A stretch of 15,207 nucleotides of DNA, from contig CAMFLG010000023.1 of NCBI GenBank assembly GCA_945957495.1, positions 1-15,207 on the forward strand, given 5' to 3'. The notes under the pieces were generated by a model. That model saw only the letters and a list, made by a program, of their open reading frames with translations, did no database searches and was not told the DNA's origin. Below are positions 1 to 7,889 of the stretch, piece by piece (positions within the stretch are counted from its first letter, which is position 1; each line of letters opens with the position of its first letter). Made by a program: the position numbers and the translations under genes. Origin of the DNA: an uncultured Pseudorhodobacter sp. Lineage in GTDB: Bacteria > Pseudomonadota > Alphaproteobacteria > Rhodobacterales > Rhodobacteraceae.

Positions 1-90
1 GTCAAACCCCGCCTGCGCGGCAAGGCCGGGCCTGTCAAGTGCAGGCACTTCGGTGAAAAGCATCGTCAGGTTTGCGGCGAATCTGGGCAT
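1..90 (-). CDS. Hydroxypyruvate isomerase-like TIM-barrel protein, N-terminal fragment
   Basis: Reading the minus strand from an ATG at 90-88 gives 30 open codons to the window edge, beginning MPRFAANLTMLFTEVP and ending LAAQAGFD. That opening matches, from memory, the N-terminus of the hydroxypyruvate isomerase (Hyi/OtnI) family of xylose-isomerase-like TIM barrels, where a first beta strand F-A-A-N-L-x-M-L-F is followed by the E-x-P and a helix ending in AGF. The family interconverts hydroxypyruvate and tartronate semialdehyde, or acts on related keto acids. The start codon shares one base with the stop of the DUF1285 gene upstream (TGATG), so the two are almost certainly one transcript with coupled translation. 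Only about 30 of roughly 250 residues are visible, so substrate and completeness cannot be judged. Confidence 0.7.
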   Translation of the reverse strand, partial: MPRFAANLTMLFTEVPALDRPGLAAQAGFD

Positions 91-689
91 CAGGTCAGAT
101 CACTGGACAGGATGACCGGAAAGAACGTGCCAGATGACCAAAGGCCGAACCAGCTTTGCCCCTGATGCGTGGCGTGGCTGCCGCGTTCGATCAGGCGGTA
201 GAAGGATTTGCGGTCAATCAAAGCCTCTAACCCCCTGCGGATATGGACATAAGGCGAAGGTTCGCCGGTTTGGGGATCGCGTTCGACCCGGATCGGATTT
301 TCGGCAGAGGCCACAACCTCATCGTCAGTCTTGGTGAAAAACCGCAAGACCTGCGTGGGGCCGTCACCCTCTGCCTCGAAATCGACGGCCAGCATCGGGG
401 CGTCATCGACGCGGATGCCGACTTTCTCAACCGGGGTGACAAGGAAATACTTGCCATCCTCAAGCCGCAGAATCGAAGAAAACAGTTTGACCAAAGGCAT
501 CCGGCCAATCGGCGTGCCTTCGTGAAACCATGTGCCATCGCGGGCGATGCGCATGTCGATCTCGCCGCAATAGGGCGGATTCCACAAATGCACAGATGGT
601 GGCCCCTTCTTGGCCGCCGCCTGCACCGAAGCCGCCAGCCCCGAGGCGGACGGCTTCACAATCATTTGTGCATCATCGCTTTTTGCCAT
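90..689 (-). CDS. DUF1285 domain protein
   Basis: A 199-residue cytosolic protein of the DUF1285 family, whose biochemical role is unknown to me. Family hallmarks are HLWNPPYCGEIDMRI at residues 34-48, WFHEGTPIGR at 54-63 and YFLVTPVEKVGIRVDDAP at 81-98. There is no signal peptide or membrane segment. I chose the ATG at 689 (MAKSDDAQ). Its length fits the family and it leaves the palindromic intergenic sequence at 715-728 non-coding. An in-frame ATG at 716 would add nine residues but has no ribosome-binding site. The longer frame up to 893 would run antisense into the moxR coding region. The stop overlaps the start of the hydroxypyruvate-isomerase-like gene by one base. The gene is divergent from moxR. 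Confidence 0.9.
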   Translation of the reverse strand: MAKSDDAQMIVKPSASGLAASVQAAAKKGPPSVHLWNPPYCGEIDMRIARDGTWFHEGTPIGRMPLVKLFSSILRLEDGKYFLVTPVEKVGIRVDDAPMLAVDFEAEGDGPTQVLRFFTKTDDEVVASAENPIRVERDPQTGEPSPYVHIRRGLEALIDRKSFYRLIERGSHATHQGQSWFGLWSSGTFFPVILSSDLT

Positions 690-749
690 TTGTACCCGGC
701 GCCTGATTTGGCTCATATGGCACCATATAAACAGTTCGGGAGAAATGTC
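690..749. promoter_or_regulatory. Divergent promoter region between the DUF1285 gene and moxR
   Basis: This 60-bp gap must hold both divergent promoters. It is AT-richer than its surroundings and contains a perfect inverted repeat, ATATGG-CA-CCATAT, at 715-728. A TATAAA at 726-731 could be a -10 element for moxR, but I see no good -35 at the right distance. GGGAGA at 738-743 is the ribosome-binding site for moxR. The exact promoters are not resolved by eye. Confidence 0.4.
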
Positions 750-1754
750 ATGGCCGATCCTACCCAACTCGTCGCCGAGATCGAAAGCCTTGGCGCACGG
801 CTGGGCGAAGCGAAGGCGTCGATCAACCGCCGCTTCATCGGGCAAGACCGCGTTGTCGATCAGGTTCTGGCGGCGATGTTGTGCGGCGGGCATGCCCTGC
901 TGGTGGGGTTGCCGGGGCTTGGCAAGACCTTGCTGGTGGACACGCTGTCCACGGTGATGGGGCTGAAGGGCAACCGGATTCAGTTCACCCCCGATCTGAT
1001 GCCAGCCGATATTCTGGGGTCAGAAGTGTTGGAAACTGCCGCCGATGGCAGCCGCGCCTTTCGGTTTCTGGAGGGCCCGGTGTTTTGCCAGTTGCTGATG
1101 GCGGATGAGATCAACCGGGCCAGCCCACGCACCCAGTCCGCCTTGCTGCAGGCGATGCAGGAACGCGAGGTTACGATTGCCGGGCAGCATCGCCCGTTGG
1201 GCACGCCGTTTCATGTGCTTGCCACCCAGAACCCGATTGAACAGGAAGGCACCTATCCGCTGCCAGAGGCGCAGTTGGACCGCTTTTTGGTGCAGGTCGA
1301 TGTTGCATACCCGACCCGCGCGGTAGAGCGTGATATTCTGATCGCCACCACGGGCGCCGAAACCGCCACGTCGCATCAGGTTTTTACCGCGGCAGAGCTT
1401 GTCGCGGCGCAGGCGGTGATCCGGCGGATGCCGGTGGGTGATCAGGTGGTCGAGGCGATTCTGGATCTGGTGCGATCATGCCGCCCGGGTGAGCCCGAGG
1501 GCAGCGCGCTGGCTGGCAGTTTGTCCTGGGGGCCGGGGCCACGCGCGGCGCAGGCGCTGATGTTGACGGTGCGGGCCAAGGCCCTGCTGGAGGGGCGTCT
1601 GGTGCCATCGGTGGCGGATGTGGCCGCGATGGCCAAACCGGTGCTGGAGCATCGCATGGCGCTGTCCTTTGCCGCACGAGCGCGGGGTGAAACCCTGTCC
1701 GGACTGATCGACATGGCGGTCAGCCGCAGTCTGGGGCTTGAGGCGGCAGCGTGA
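750..1754 (+). CDS. MoxR-family AAA+ ATPase
   Basis: A 334-residue cytosolic AAA+ ATPase of the MoxR/RavA clade, a family that acts as a chaperone-like remodeller for VWA-domain partners encoded next to it. Visible motifs are Walker A GLPGLGKT at residues 53-60, Walker B LLMADE at 115-120 followed by INRA, sensor 1 ATQNP at 158-162, an LDRF arginine-finger region at 176-179 and a sensor 2 arginine at R265 (GPGPRAAQ). The C-terminal lid helices follow to the end. I chose the ATG at 750 because GGGAGA lies 6 bases upstream and the protein then begins at the usual point. The frame stays open upstream to 243, but that stretch is antisense to the DUF1285 gene. The stop overlaps the GTG start of the DUF58 gene (GTGA), which points to translational coupling. 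Confidence 0.96.
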   Translation: MADPTQLVAEIESLGARLGEAKASINRRFIGQDRVVDQVLAAMLCGGHALLVGLPGLGKTLLVDTLSTVMGLKGNRIQFTPDLMPADILGSEVLETAADGSRAFRFLEGPVFCQLLMADEINRASPRTQSALLQAMQEREVTIAGQHRPLGTPFHVLATQNPIEQEGTYPLPEAQLDRFLVQVDVAYPTRAVERDILIATTGAETATSHQVFTAAELVAAQAVIRRMPVGDQVVEAILDLVRSCRPGEPEGSALAGSLSWGPGPRAAQALMLTVRAKALLEGRLVPSVADVAAMAKPVLEHRMALSFAARARGETLSGLIDMAVSRSLGLEAAA

Positions 1755-2617
1755 GCCTTTCGCCCGATCTTCGCGCCCGGGCAGAAACGCTGGGGCAATC
1801 CTTGCCTGCGTTGCTGGCCGAGGCCGAGTATTTGGCGGCCACGTTGATGCTGGGCGAACACGGACGGCGGCGTGCGGGGCAGGGCGATGAGTTCTGGCAG
1901 TATCGTCCGGCGCAGAACGGTGATGCGGCGCGGTCGATCGACTGGCGCCGATCGGCGCGATCGGATGCGCATTTCATCCGCGAACGCGAATGGCAGGCGG
2001 CGCAATCGGTGACGCTGTGGGTCGATGGCGCGCGGTCGATGGGATTTTCCGGCGCGGCAGAGCGTGCGCCGAAGCTGGACCGGGCGCGGCTGTTGGCGCT
2101 GGCGTTAACGGTGTTGCTGTTGCGGGGGGGCGAACGGGTGGGTCTGGCCGGGTTGCCGCCCAGACCGGGCCGCGCGCAACTGTTGGTGCTGGCGCAGGCC
2201 TTGCAGGCAGAGGACAGCGCGGATTATGGCGCGGTGACGGCCGAAGGCATGGTCGGGCATGGCCGCGCGGTGTTCCTGTCGGATTTTCTGGGCAAGCTGG
2301 AGCCGGTTGAAACCACCCTTGCCGCAGCCGCCGAACGCGGGGTGCGGGGGGTTTTGCTGCAAGTGCTTGATCCGGCAGAGGAAGAATTTCCCTTCGACGG
2401 GCGCACGATTTTCGAATCGATGTCGGGCAGTTTGCGGCACGAAACCCAAAGCGCTGGCGACCTGCGCGGGCGCTATTTGCAACGCTTGGCGGAACGGAAG
2501 GACCGTCTGGCCGAACTCGCCGGTGCCGTGGGCTGGCATTACCATTGTCACCACACCGGGCAGGCGGCGCAGTCGGCGCTCTTGTGGGCCTATCAGGCGC
2601 TGGAGGGGGGGCGATGA
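1751..2617 (+). CDS. DUF58 domain protein, MoxR partner
   Basis: A 288-residue DUF58 protein. The signature region at residues 38-84 (RRRAGQGDEFWQYRP, then GDAARSIDWRRSARSD and the RERE segment) is followed by a VWA-like strand VTLWVDGARSM at 87-97 and SDFLG at 177-181. DUF58 proteins are usual partners of MoxR ATPases. The metal-site motif normally reads D-x-S-x-S; here it is D92-G-A-R-S96, with the first serine replaced, so metal binding may be weakened or lost. There is no membrane segment, so the protein is probably cytosolic or peripheral. The start is the GTG inside the moxR stop (GTGA, 1751). The stop overlaps the next gene's start (ATGA, 2614-2617). Confidence 0.94.
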   Translation: MSLSPDLRARAETLGQSLPALLAEAEYLAATLMLGEHGRRRAGQGDEFWQYRPAQNGDAARSIDWRRSARSDAHFIREREWQAAQSVTLWVDGARSMGFSGAAERAPKLDRARLLALALTVLLLRGGERVGLAGLPPRPGRAQLLVLAQALQAEDSADYGAVTAEGMVGHGRAVFLSDFLGKLEPVETTLAAAAERGVRGVLLQVLDPAEEEFPFDGRTIFESMSGSLRHETQSAGDLRGRYLQRLAERKDRLAELAGAVGWHYHCHHTGQAAQSALLWAYQALEGGR

Positions 2618-5376
2618 GCTTTGGCGCGCTGGCCTTCACCGCGCCCTGGCTTCTGCTGGGGCTGATCGCACTGCCGATCCTGTGGCTGTTGCTGCGCGCG
2701 GTGCCGCCTGCGCCGATTGTGCGGCGATTCCCCGGCGTGGCGTTGCTGTTGGGGCTGACGGATGAAGACCGTCAGGCCGACAAGACGCCGTGGTGGTTGT
2801 TGCTGCTGCGCGCGCTGGCGGTGGCGGCGGCGATTGTTGGCTTTGCGGGGCCGGTGTTCAACCCGGATCATCGCAGCCCCGGCACCGGGCCGCTGCTGAT
2901 CCTGTTGGATGGCGGCTGGGCCGATGCGAGGGATTGGCCCAAGCGGATGGACAAGGCCGCGGCCCTGCTGGGCGAGGCCGGGCGTTCGGGGCGCAAGGTT
3001 GCGGTCGTGCGGCTGACCGACACGGCGCAGCCCGTTTTGTTTCAGTCGGCAGAGGCGTGGACGGGGCGGCTTGCCGCGATGCAGCCGCAACCCTGGTCGC
3101 CCGATGCCCTGCAAACCTGGATTGCTGCGCTGCCGGAGGGCAGTTTTGACAGCTATTGGCTGGCCGACGGTTTGGCTCACAAGGGGCAGGCGGATCTGGC
3201 GACGGCCCTGCAGGCGCGCGGAAACCTGACGGTGATTGAGGCGCCCGGTTCGGTGCTTGCCCTGCGTCCGGCTAGTTTCGTTGATGGGGATATCGTGCTG
3301 AAAGCCGCGCGCCTGTCCGCTGCTGGTGCGACCGATCTGGAGGTGCTTGCGCGCGGGCCTGATCCTTCGGGCATTGACCGCGAACTGGCGCGGGGCACAT
3401 TTCATTTTGAGGCTGGTGCAACCGAGGCCGAGATCAAGCTGACCCTGCCGCCCGAATTGCGCAACCGCGTCAACCGGTTTGAATTGCTGGGCCAACGCTC
3501 TGCCGGGGCGGTCAGTCTGAGCGATGACAGCCTGAAACGCCGCAAGATCGCGTTGATCGGCGATTCGGCGGATCGCGAGGGGCTGCAGCTGCTGTCGCCG
3601 ACGCATTACCTGCATCAGGCGCTGTCCCCGGTTGCCGATCTGCTTGAAGGCGGGCTTTCTGATGTGGTTCCGGCCAATCCGGATGTGATCATTCTGGCGG
3701 ATGTGGCGACGCTGACCCAACCCGAGACGGATGCGCTGCTGGCGTGGCTGGATAAGGGCGGCCTGTTGCTGCGCTTTGCCGGGCCGCGCCTTGCCGCAAG
3801 TGAGGTCAGCCGCAGTGCCGAGGACGCGCTGATGCCGGTGCGCCTGCGCGAGGGTGGCCGCGATCTGGGCGGCGCGATGAGTTGGGGCGAGGCGAAGGCG
3901 CTGGCGCCGTTTGCAGAAGGCTCGCCGTTTCACGGGTTGGATATTCCGGCGGATGTGACTGTCAGCCAGCAGGTTCTGGCGCAGCCCGACCCGGATCTGG
4001 TGTCGCGGACCATTGCCGCGCTGGCCGATGGCACGCCTTTGGTGACGCGCAAGGCGGTTGGGGCCGGGCAGGTGGTGCTGTTCCATGTGACCGCGAATGC
4101 CGAATGGTCAAACCTGCCGCTGTCGGGGCTGTTTGTGCAGATGCTGGAACGTCTTGCCGTTTCAACCCGCCCGGCGCAGCCGGAGGCCAAGGATCTGGCC
4201 GGGCTGACCTGGGTGCCGGAAAAGGTGATGGATGCGTTTGGGGTTGAAACCAACGCTGGCGAGGTTGCGGGGGTTGAGGGCGCGGCCTTGGCAGCGGCGA
4301 TTCAGACCGGGCCGCACGCGGGCCTGCCGCCGGGCCTTTATGCCAGCACCGAACGGAAGGTGGCGCTGAACGTGATTGCGGCGGATACGGTGATTGCGGC
4401 AGCCGACTGGCCCGCCGGAACGGTTGTGGATGGGATCGAGATGGTCAAGGCGCAGGCGCTGAAAGGTCTGCTGTTGTCGCTGGCGATGGTGCTGCTGGCG
4501 GCGGATGTGGTGGCGGCGCTGTGGCTTTCGGGCCGGTTGGGTCGCGCGGCGCGCGCGCTGCCGCTGATCCTTGCGGTGCTGTTTGTGCCGCATCAGGGCC
4601 GGGCGCAGACGCCAGAGGATTTGCGCGGCATCGAAGCGACGCGTGGCGTGGTTCTGGCGCATGTGTTGACCGGCAATGCCGAGGTGGACCGCGTTGCGCA
4701 GGCCGGGCTTTATGGCTTGGGCGAAACGCTGTGGCAGCGCACCTCTATCGAGCCAGAGCCGCCGATGGGTGTTGATATTGAAAAGGACGATCTGGCGTTC
4801 TTTCCGTTCCTGTACTGGCCCATTACGCCAGATCAGCCGATCCCGTCGCAGGCGGCCTATACCAAGCTGAACCGGTTCCTGCGCACCGGCGGCATGATCC
4901 TGTTTGACACCCGCGATGGTGATATCGCGGGCCTGTCCGACAGTTCAACGCCAGAGGGCCAGATGCTGAAACTGATCGCATCTGGTCTGGATATTCCGCC
5001 GTTGGAGCCAATTCCGAAGGACCATGTGCTGACCCGCAGCTTCTATCTGTTGCAGGATTTCCCGGGCCGCTATGCCGGGGGAACGGTGTGGGTCGAGGCC
5101 GCCGCACCCGATGCCGAACAGTTGGAAGGCATGCCCTTCCGCAACCTGAACGATGGCGTGACGCCGGTGATCATTGGCGGGGCGGATTGGGCCTCTGCCT
5201 GGGCGCTGGACGAGAATTACATGACGATGTTCCCGGTTGGGCGCGGCTATGCCGGTGAAAAGCAGCGTGAGATCGCCTATCGCTTTGGCGTCAACGTGAT
5301 CATGCATGTGCTGACCGGCAATTATAAATCCGATCAGGTGCATGTGCCGGCGCTGTTGGAAAGGTTGGGCGAATGA
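2614..5376 (+). CDS. BatA-like/DUF4159 fusion membrane protein
   Basis: A 920-residue inner-membrane protein. The N-terminus is BatA-like: a membrane helix at about residues 10-29, the RFPGVALLLGLTDE stretch at 38-51, and a second helix at about 60-80. A VWA-like segment begins LLILLDGGWADARDW, where the metal-site motif is degenerate (D99-G-G-W-A). A long periplasmic stretch follows. Residues 617-638 form another hydrophobic helix, and 648-658 a second hydrophobic stretch ending in GRAQT, resembling a signal peptide. The rest is a DUF4159 domain: FFPFLYWPIT at about 729, a GGMILFDTRDGD strand near 759, and the terminal HVLTGNYKSDQVHVPALLERLG-type ending. I chose the ATG at 2614, with AGGGGGG upstream and ATGA overlap with the DUF58 stop. 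The function is unknown; it is probably a scaffold of the MoxR-driven envelope complex. Confidence 0.92.
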   Translation: MSFGALAFTAPWLLLGLIALPILWLLLRAVPPAPIVRRFPGVALLLGLTDEDRQADKTPWWLLLLRALAVAAAIVGFAGPVFNPDHRSPGTGPLLILLDGGWADARDWPKRMDKAAALLGEAGRSGRKVAVVRLTDTAQPVLFQSAEAWTGRLAAMQPQPWSPDALQTWIAALPEGSFDSYWLADGLAHKGQADLATALQARGNLTVIEAPGSVLALRPASFVDGDIVLKAARLSAAGATDLEVLARGPDPSGIDRELARGTFHFEAGATEAEIKLTLPPELRNRVNRFELLGQRSAGAVSLSDDSLKRRKIALIGDSADREGLQLLSPTHYLHQALSPVADLLEGGLSDVVPANPDVIILADVATLTQPETDALLAWLDKGGLLLRFAGPRLAASEVSRSAEDALMPVRLREGGRDLGGAMSWGEAKALAPFAEGSPFHGLDIPADVTVSQQVLAQPDPDLVSRTIAALADGTPLVTRKAVGAGQVVLFHVTANAEWSNLPLSGLFVQMLERLAVSTRPAQPEAKDLAGLTWVPEKVMDAFGVETNAGEVAGVEGAALAAAIQTGPHAGLPPGLYASTERKVALNVIAADTVIAAADWPAGTVVDGIEMVKAQALKGLLLSLAMVLLAADVVAALWLSGRLGRAARALPLILAVLFVPHQGRAQTPEDLRGIEATRGVVLAHVLTGNAEVDRVAQAGLYGLGETLWQRTSIEPEPPMGVDIEKDDLAFFPFLYWPITPDQPIPSQAAYTKLNRFLRTGGMILFDTRDGDIAGLSDSSTPEGQMLKLIASGLDIPPLEPIPKDHVLTRSFYLLQDFPGRYAGGTVWVEAAAPDAEQLEGMPFRNLNDGVTPVIIGGADWASAWALDENYMTMFPVGRGYAGEKQREIAYRFGVNVIMHVLTGNYKSDQVHVPALLERLGE

Positions 5377-7442
5377 CCCGCAGCGTGGTGTTTGATCCGC
5401 TGGTGGCCTGGCCGGTGATCTGGGCATTGGCAGCGATTGCGCTGCTGTTGGTGGCCCTTGCGCTATGGCGGGGGCTGCGCGGCTGGCCGTTGCGGGCGCT
5501 GGCCTTTGCGGCGTTGGGCGCGGGGCTGATGAACCCGTCCTTGCAGGAAGAAAGCCGCAAGCCCTTGTCGGACATTGTCATTCTTGTGGTGGATGACAGC
5601 GCCAGCCAAGAGCTTTCGGATCGCCCCGCGCAAACGGCGGCGGCTGTCAAACAGATCACCGCGGAAATTGCCGCGCTGGGCAACACCGAACTGCGCGTGG
5701 TGCATTTCGCCGAGGGCGCGCAGGATGCGGGCAGTCTGGCGATGACGGCGCTTGCGCAGGCGCTGGCCGAAGAGCCGCGCGCGCGGGTTGCTGGGGCCAT
5801 TCTGGTGTCGGATGGGCGTATCCATGATCTGGGGCTTGCACCCTCTTTGCCCGCGCCGCTGCATGTGTTGCTGACCGGACAGGCGACAGATTGGGATCGC
5901 CGTCTGGTGATCACCGACGCCCCGGCCTTTGCGATCATGGGCGAGGAATTCAAGCTGAAGCTGAAGGTCGAAGATCAGGGCGATGTTCCCGCAACGGTTG
6001 GGTCCACCGTGCAACTGACCATTTCGATCGACGCCGATGCGCCGGTTACGTTTGATATCCCGGTGAACGAGGATCTGGAACTGCCGGTCAAGCTGCCGCA
6101 TGCCGGGATGAATGTGCTGCACTTTTCGGTTGATGGGGTGGCGGGCGAATTGACCGACCGCAACAATGCCGCCGTGGTGCAGATCAATGGCGTGCGCGAC
6201 CGGTTGCGGGTGTTGCTGGTTTCGGGTGAGCCGCATACGGGCGAACGGGTCTGGCGCAACTTGCTGAAATCCGACCCGTCGGTGGATCTGGTGCATTTCA
6301 CCATTCTGCGCCCGCCGGAAAAGCAGGATGGCGTGCCGGTCGAGGAGTTGTCGCTGATCGCCTTTCCGACGCGGGAATTGTTCGTTGAAAAGATCAATGA
6401 ATTCGATCTGATCATCTTTGACCGCTATCGGATGCGCGGCATTCTTCCGATGGAATACATTGATAACATTGTCAGCTATGTGAAAAACGGTGGCACGGTA
6501 CTGGTGTCTGCCGGGCCGGAGTTTGGCGCGGTTGACAGCCTGTGGCGTTCACCCTTGGCCGAAATTTTGCCGGTTGAGCCGACATCGCAGGTCATCGAAG
6601 AGGGCTTCAAGCCCAAGATCACCGATTTGGGCAAACGCCATCCCGTCACCGAAGGGCTGGAGAAATTCGCCCCGCCCGGTGGCTGGGGCCGCTGGTTCCG
6701 CCAGATCGACGTGACGCCGCTGCGCGGGCAGGTCGTGATGTCGGGGGCCGAGGACAAGCCGTTGTTGGTGCTGGACCGGGTGGGCAAGGGGCGCGTGGCG
6801 GTGCTTGCCTCGGATCAGGCATGGCTTTGGGCGCGCGGGTTTGAAGGCGGCGGGCCGCAGTTGGAACTGCTGCGGCGGCTGGCGCATTGGATGCTGAAAG
6901 AGCCAGAGCTGGAGGAAGAGGCGTTGAACGCCACCGTCAGCGCCGATGTTCTGACGATCACCCGCCGCACCATGGCGGAAACGCCACCCGGCGATGTGAC
7001 GATCACCGGGCCGGATGGCGCGAAGGTGGTGCTGCCGGTGACGCAGGAAAGCCCGGGCAAATGGACCGTCACCTGGAAGGCGTCGCAGATCGGGCTTTAC
7101 CGGCTGGAGCAAGGCGATCTGGTGCGCGTGATCGCCGTTGGCCCCGCCGCGCCGCGCGAATTCATTGAGACGCTGGCGACGGGTGATGTGCTGGCGCCGG
7201 TGGTTGCGACCACGAATGGCGGTATCCTGAAGCTACAGGATGGTCTGCCGACGGTGCGCAGCGTGCGGGAGGGGCGGACGGCGTTCGGCCGCGGTTGGAT
7301 CGGCGTCACGCCACGCGGCGCCTATGTGACAGAGGATCTGCGCGTGACCGAGTTGCTGCCGGCATGGCTGTTGCTGTTGCTCGCCGCCGGGCTTGCCGTT
7401 GCCGCCTGGCTGGTCGAGGGGCGCAAGACTAAGCAAAGCTAG
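5373..7442 (+). CDS. Membrane protein with VWA-like and glutamine-amidotransferase-like domains
   Basis: A 689-residue membrane protein that ends the Bat/MoxR-type operon. Two helices at about residues 15-33 and 38-54 are followed by a VWA-like domain with an intact metal-site motif, D74-D-S-A-S78. A beta-rich region at roughly 185-275 comes next, then a class I glutamine-amidotransferase-like fold (LRVLLVSGEPHTGERVW from 278, FDLIIFDRYRMRG from 344, NGGTVLVSAGPEFG near 374-387). That fold lacks the catalytic cysteine in its expected strand-turn, so it is probably a binding rather than an enzyme domain. A C-terminal helix lies at about 659-681, just before a basic tail. The start overlaps the previous stop by four bases (ATGA), and GGTTGGGCG lies upstream. 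It ends 9 bp from a convergent gene. I see no intrinsic terminator in the gap. Confidence 0.9.
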   Translation: MTRSVVFDPLVAWPVIWALAAIALLLVALALWRGLRGWPLRALAFAALGAGLMNPSLQEESRKPLSDIVILVVDDSASQELSDRPAQTAAAVKQITAEIAALGNTELRVVHFAEGAQDAGSLAMTALAQALAEEPRARVAGAILVSDGRIHDLGLAPSLPAPLHVLLTGQATDWDRRLVITDAPAFAIMGEEFKLKLKVEDQGDVPATVGSTVQLTISIDADAPVTFDIPVNEDLELPVKLPHAGMNVLHFSVDGVAGELTDRNNAAVVQINGVRDRLRVLLVSGEPHTGERVWRNLLKSDPSVDLVHFTILRPPEKQDGVPVEELSLIAFPTRELFVEKINEFDLIIFDRYRMRGILPMEYIDNIVSYVKNGGTVLVSAGPEFGAVDSLWRSPLAEILPVEPTSQVIEEGFKPKITDLGKRHPVTEGLEKFAPPGGWGRWFRQIDVTPLRGQVVMSGAEDKPLLVLDRVGKGRVAVLASDQAWLWARGFEGGGPQLELLRRLAHWMLKEPELEEEALNATVSADVLTITRRTMAETPPGDVTITGPDGAKVVLPVTQESPGKWTVTWKASQIGLYRLEQGDLVRVIAVGPAAPREFIETLATGDVLAPVVATTNGGILKLQDGLPTVRSVREGRTAFGRGWIGVTPRGAYVTEDLRVTELLPAWLLLLLAAGLAVAAWLVEGRKTKQS

Positions 7443-7451
7443 CAATGAATC

Positions 7452-7886
7452 TCATAGTAACTCAGCGGGCCCGTCGACCTTTCGCTGATGGGCTAGCCTC
7501 CAAACCGCCAGACCGCAGGCTATCAACGGCAACACCACGCAAACAACGATCCAGAGTTTGACATAGAACACCTCGCTCCCATCAAATTCCCAATCCGAAT
7601 CGTTCATCAGGAAGCCGCAAGCGGACATCCCGTCGATGATCAGGCCTTTGGTCAGCCGTAAGGCGAATACCATTTGCCATATCAGCACCGGAATTACCGG
7701 AAGGCAGGCCAGAACGGCCCACCGGATGTATTTTGTCATGCTCAGCCCTAGCATTCCCAACAATTGGGCTGGTGCCGCAAGAATGACTAAGAAAAGCTGG
7801 CCCGCATCACCTTGAGTACAGGTGCCCATATCTGGTGCCGCGTTGGCTATGAGGGCAGCGAGATAAAACCCTGGTAGCAACCACAT
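7452..7886 (-). CDS. Small polytopic membrane protein of unknown family
   Basis: A 144-residue protein I do not recognise. Hydrophobic stretches lie at about residues 3-17, 31-49, 54-75 and 108-129, so three or four membrane helices are likely. Between helices 3 and 4 is a polar loop of about 30 residues containing C90 and an acidic stretch (FLMNDSDWEFDG, 92-103). C23 lies in the first loop and could pair with C90 if both face the periplasm. The ATG is 3 bases after the stop of the DUF599 gene, with GGGGCG nearby, so the two are likely co-transcribed. The DNA is visibly lower in GC than its neighbours, with A/T often at third positions, suggesting later acquisition. It could also be a spurious frame, but the regular helix pattern and operon spacing argue that it is real. 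Confidence 0.65.
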   Translation of the reverse strand: MWLLPGFYLAALIANAAPDMGTCTQGDAGQLFLVILAAPAQLLGMLGLSMTKYIRWAVLACLPVIPVLIWQMVFALRLTKGLIIDGMSACGFLMNDSDWEFDGSEVFYVKLWIVVCVVLPLIACGLAVWRLAHQRKVDGPAELL

Positions 7887-7889
7887 CGG

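Noticed and set aside
243..749. Upstream in-frame extension of moxR giving a 503-residue protein
   Set aside because: It runs antisense across the well-supported DUF1285 gene, lacks any MoxR-family content, and the ATG at 750 has a good ribosome-binding site.
2593..4086. A 497-codon minus-strand open frame opposite the DUF4159 gene
   Set aside because: It is Arg/Gln/His-rich antisense shadow sequence without recognisable motifs.
7462..7488. TCAGCG/CGCTGA inverted repeat as a bidirectional terminator between convergent genes
   Set aside because: The 15-nt loop is long, there is no T run on either strand, and it lies inside the 3' coding end of the small membrane gene.
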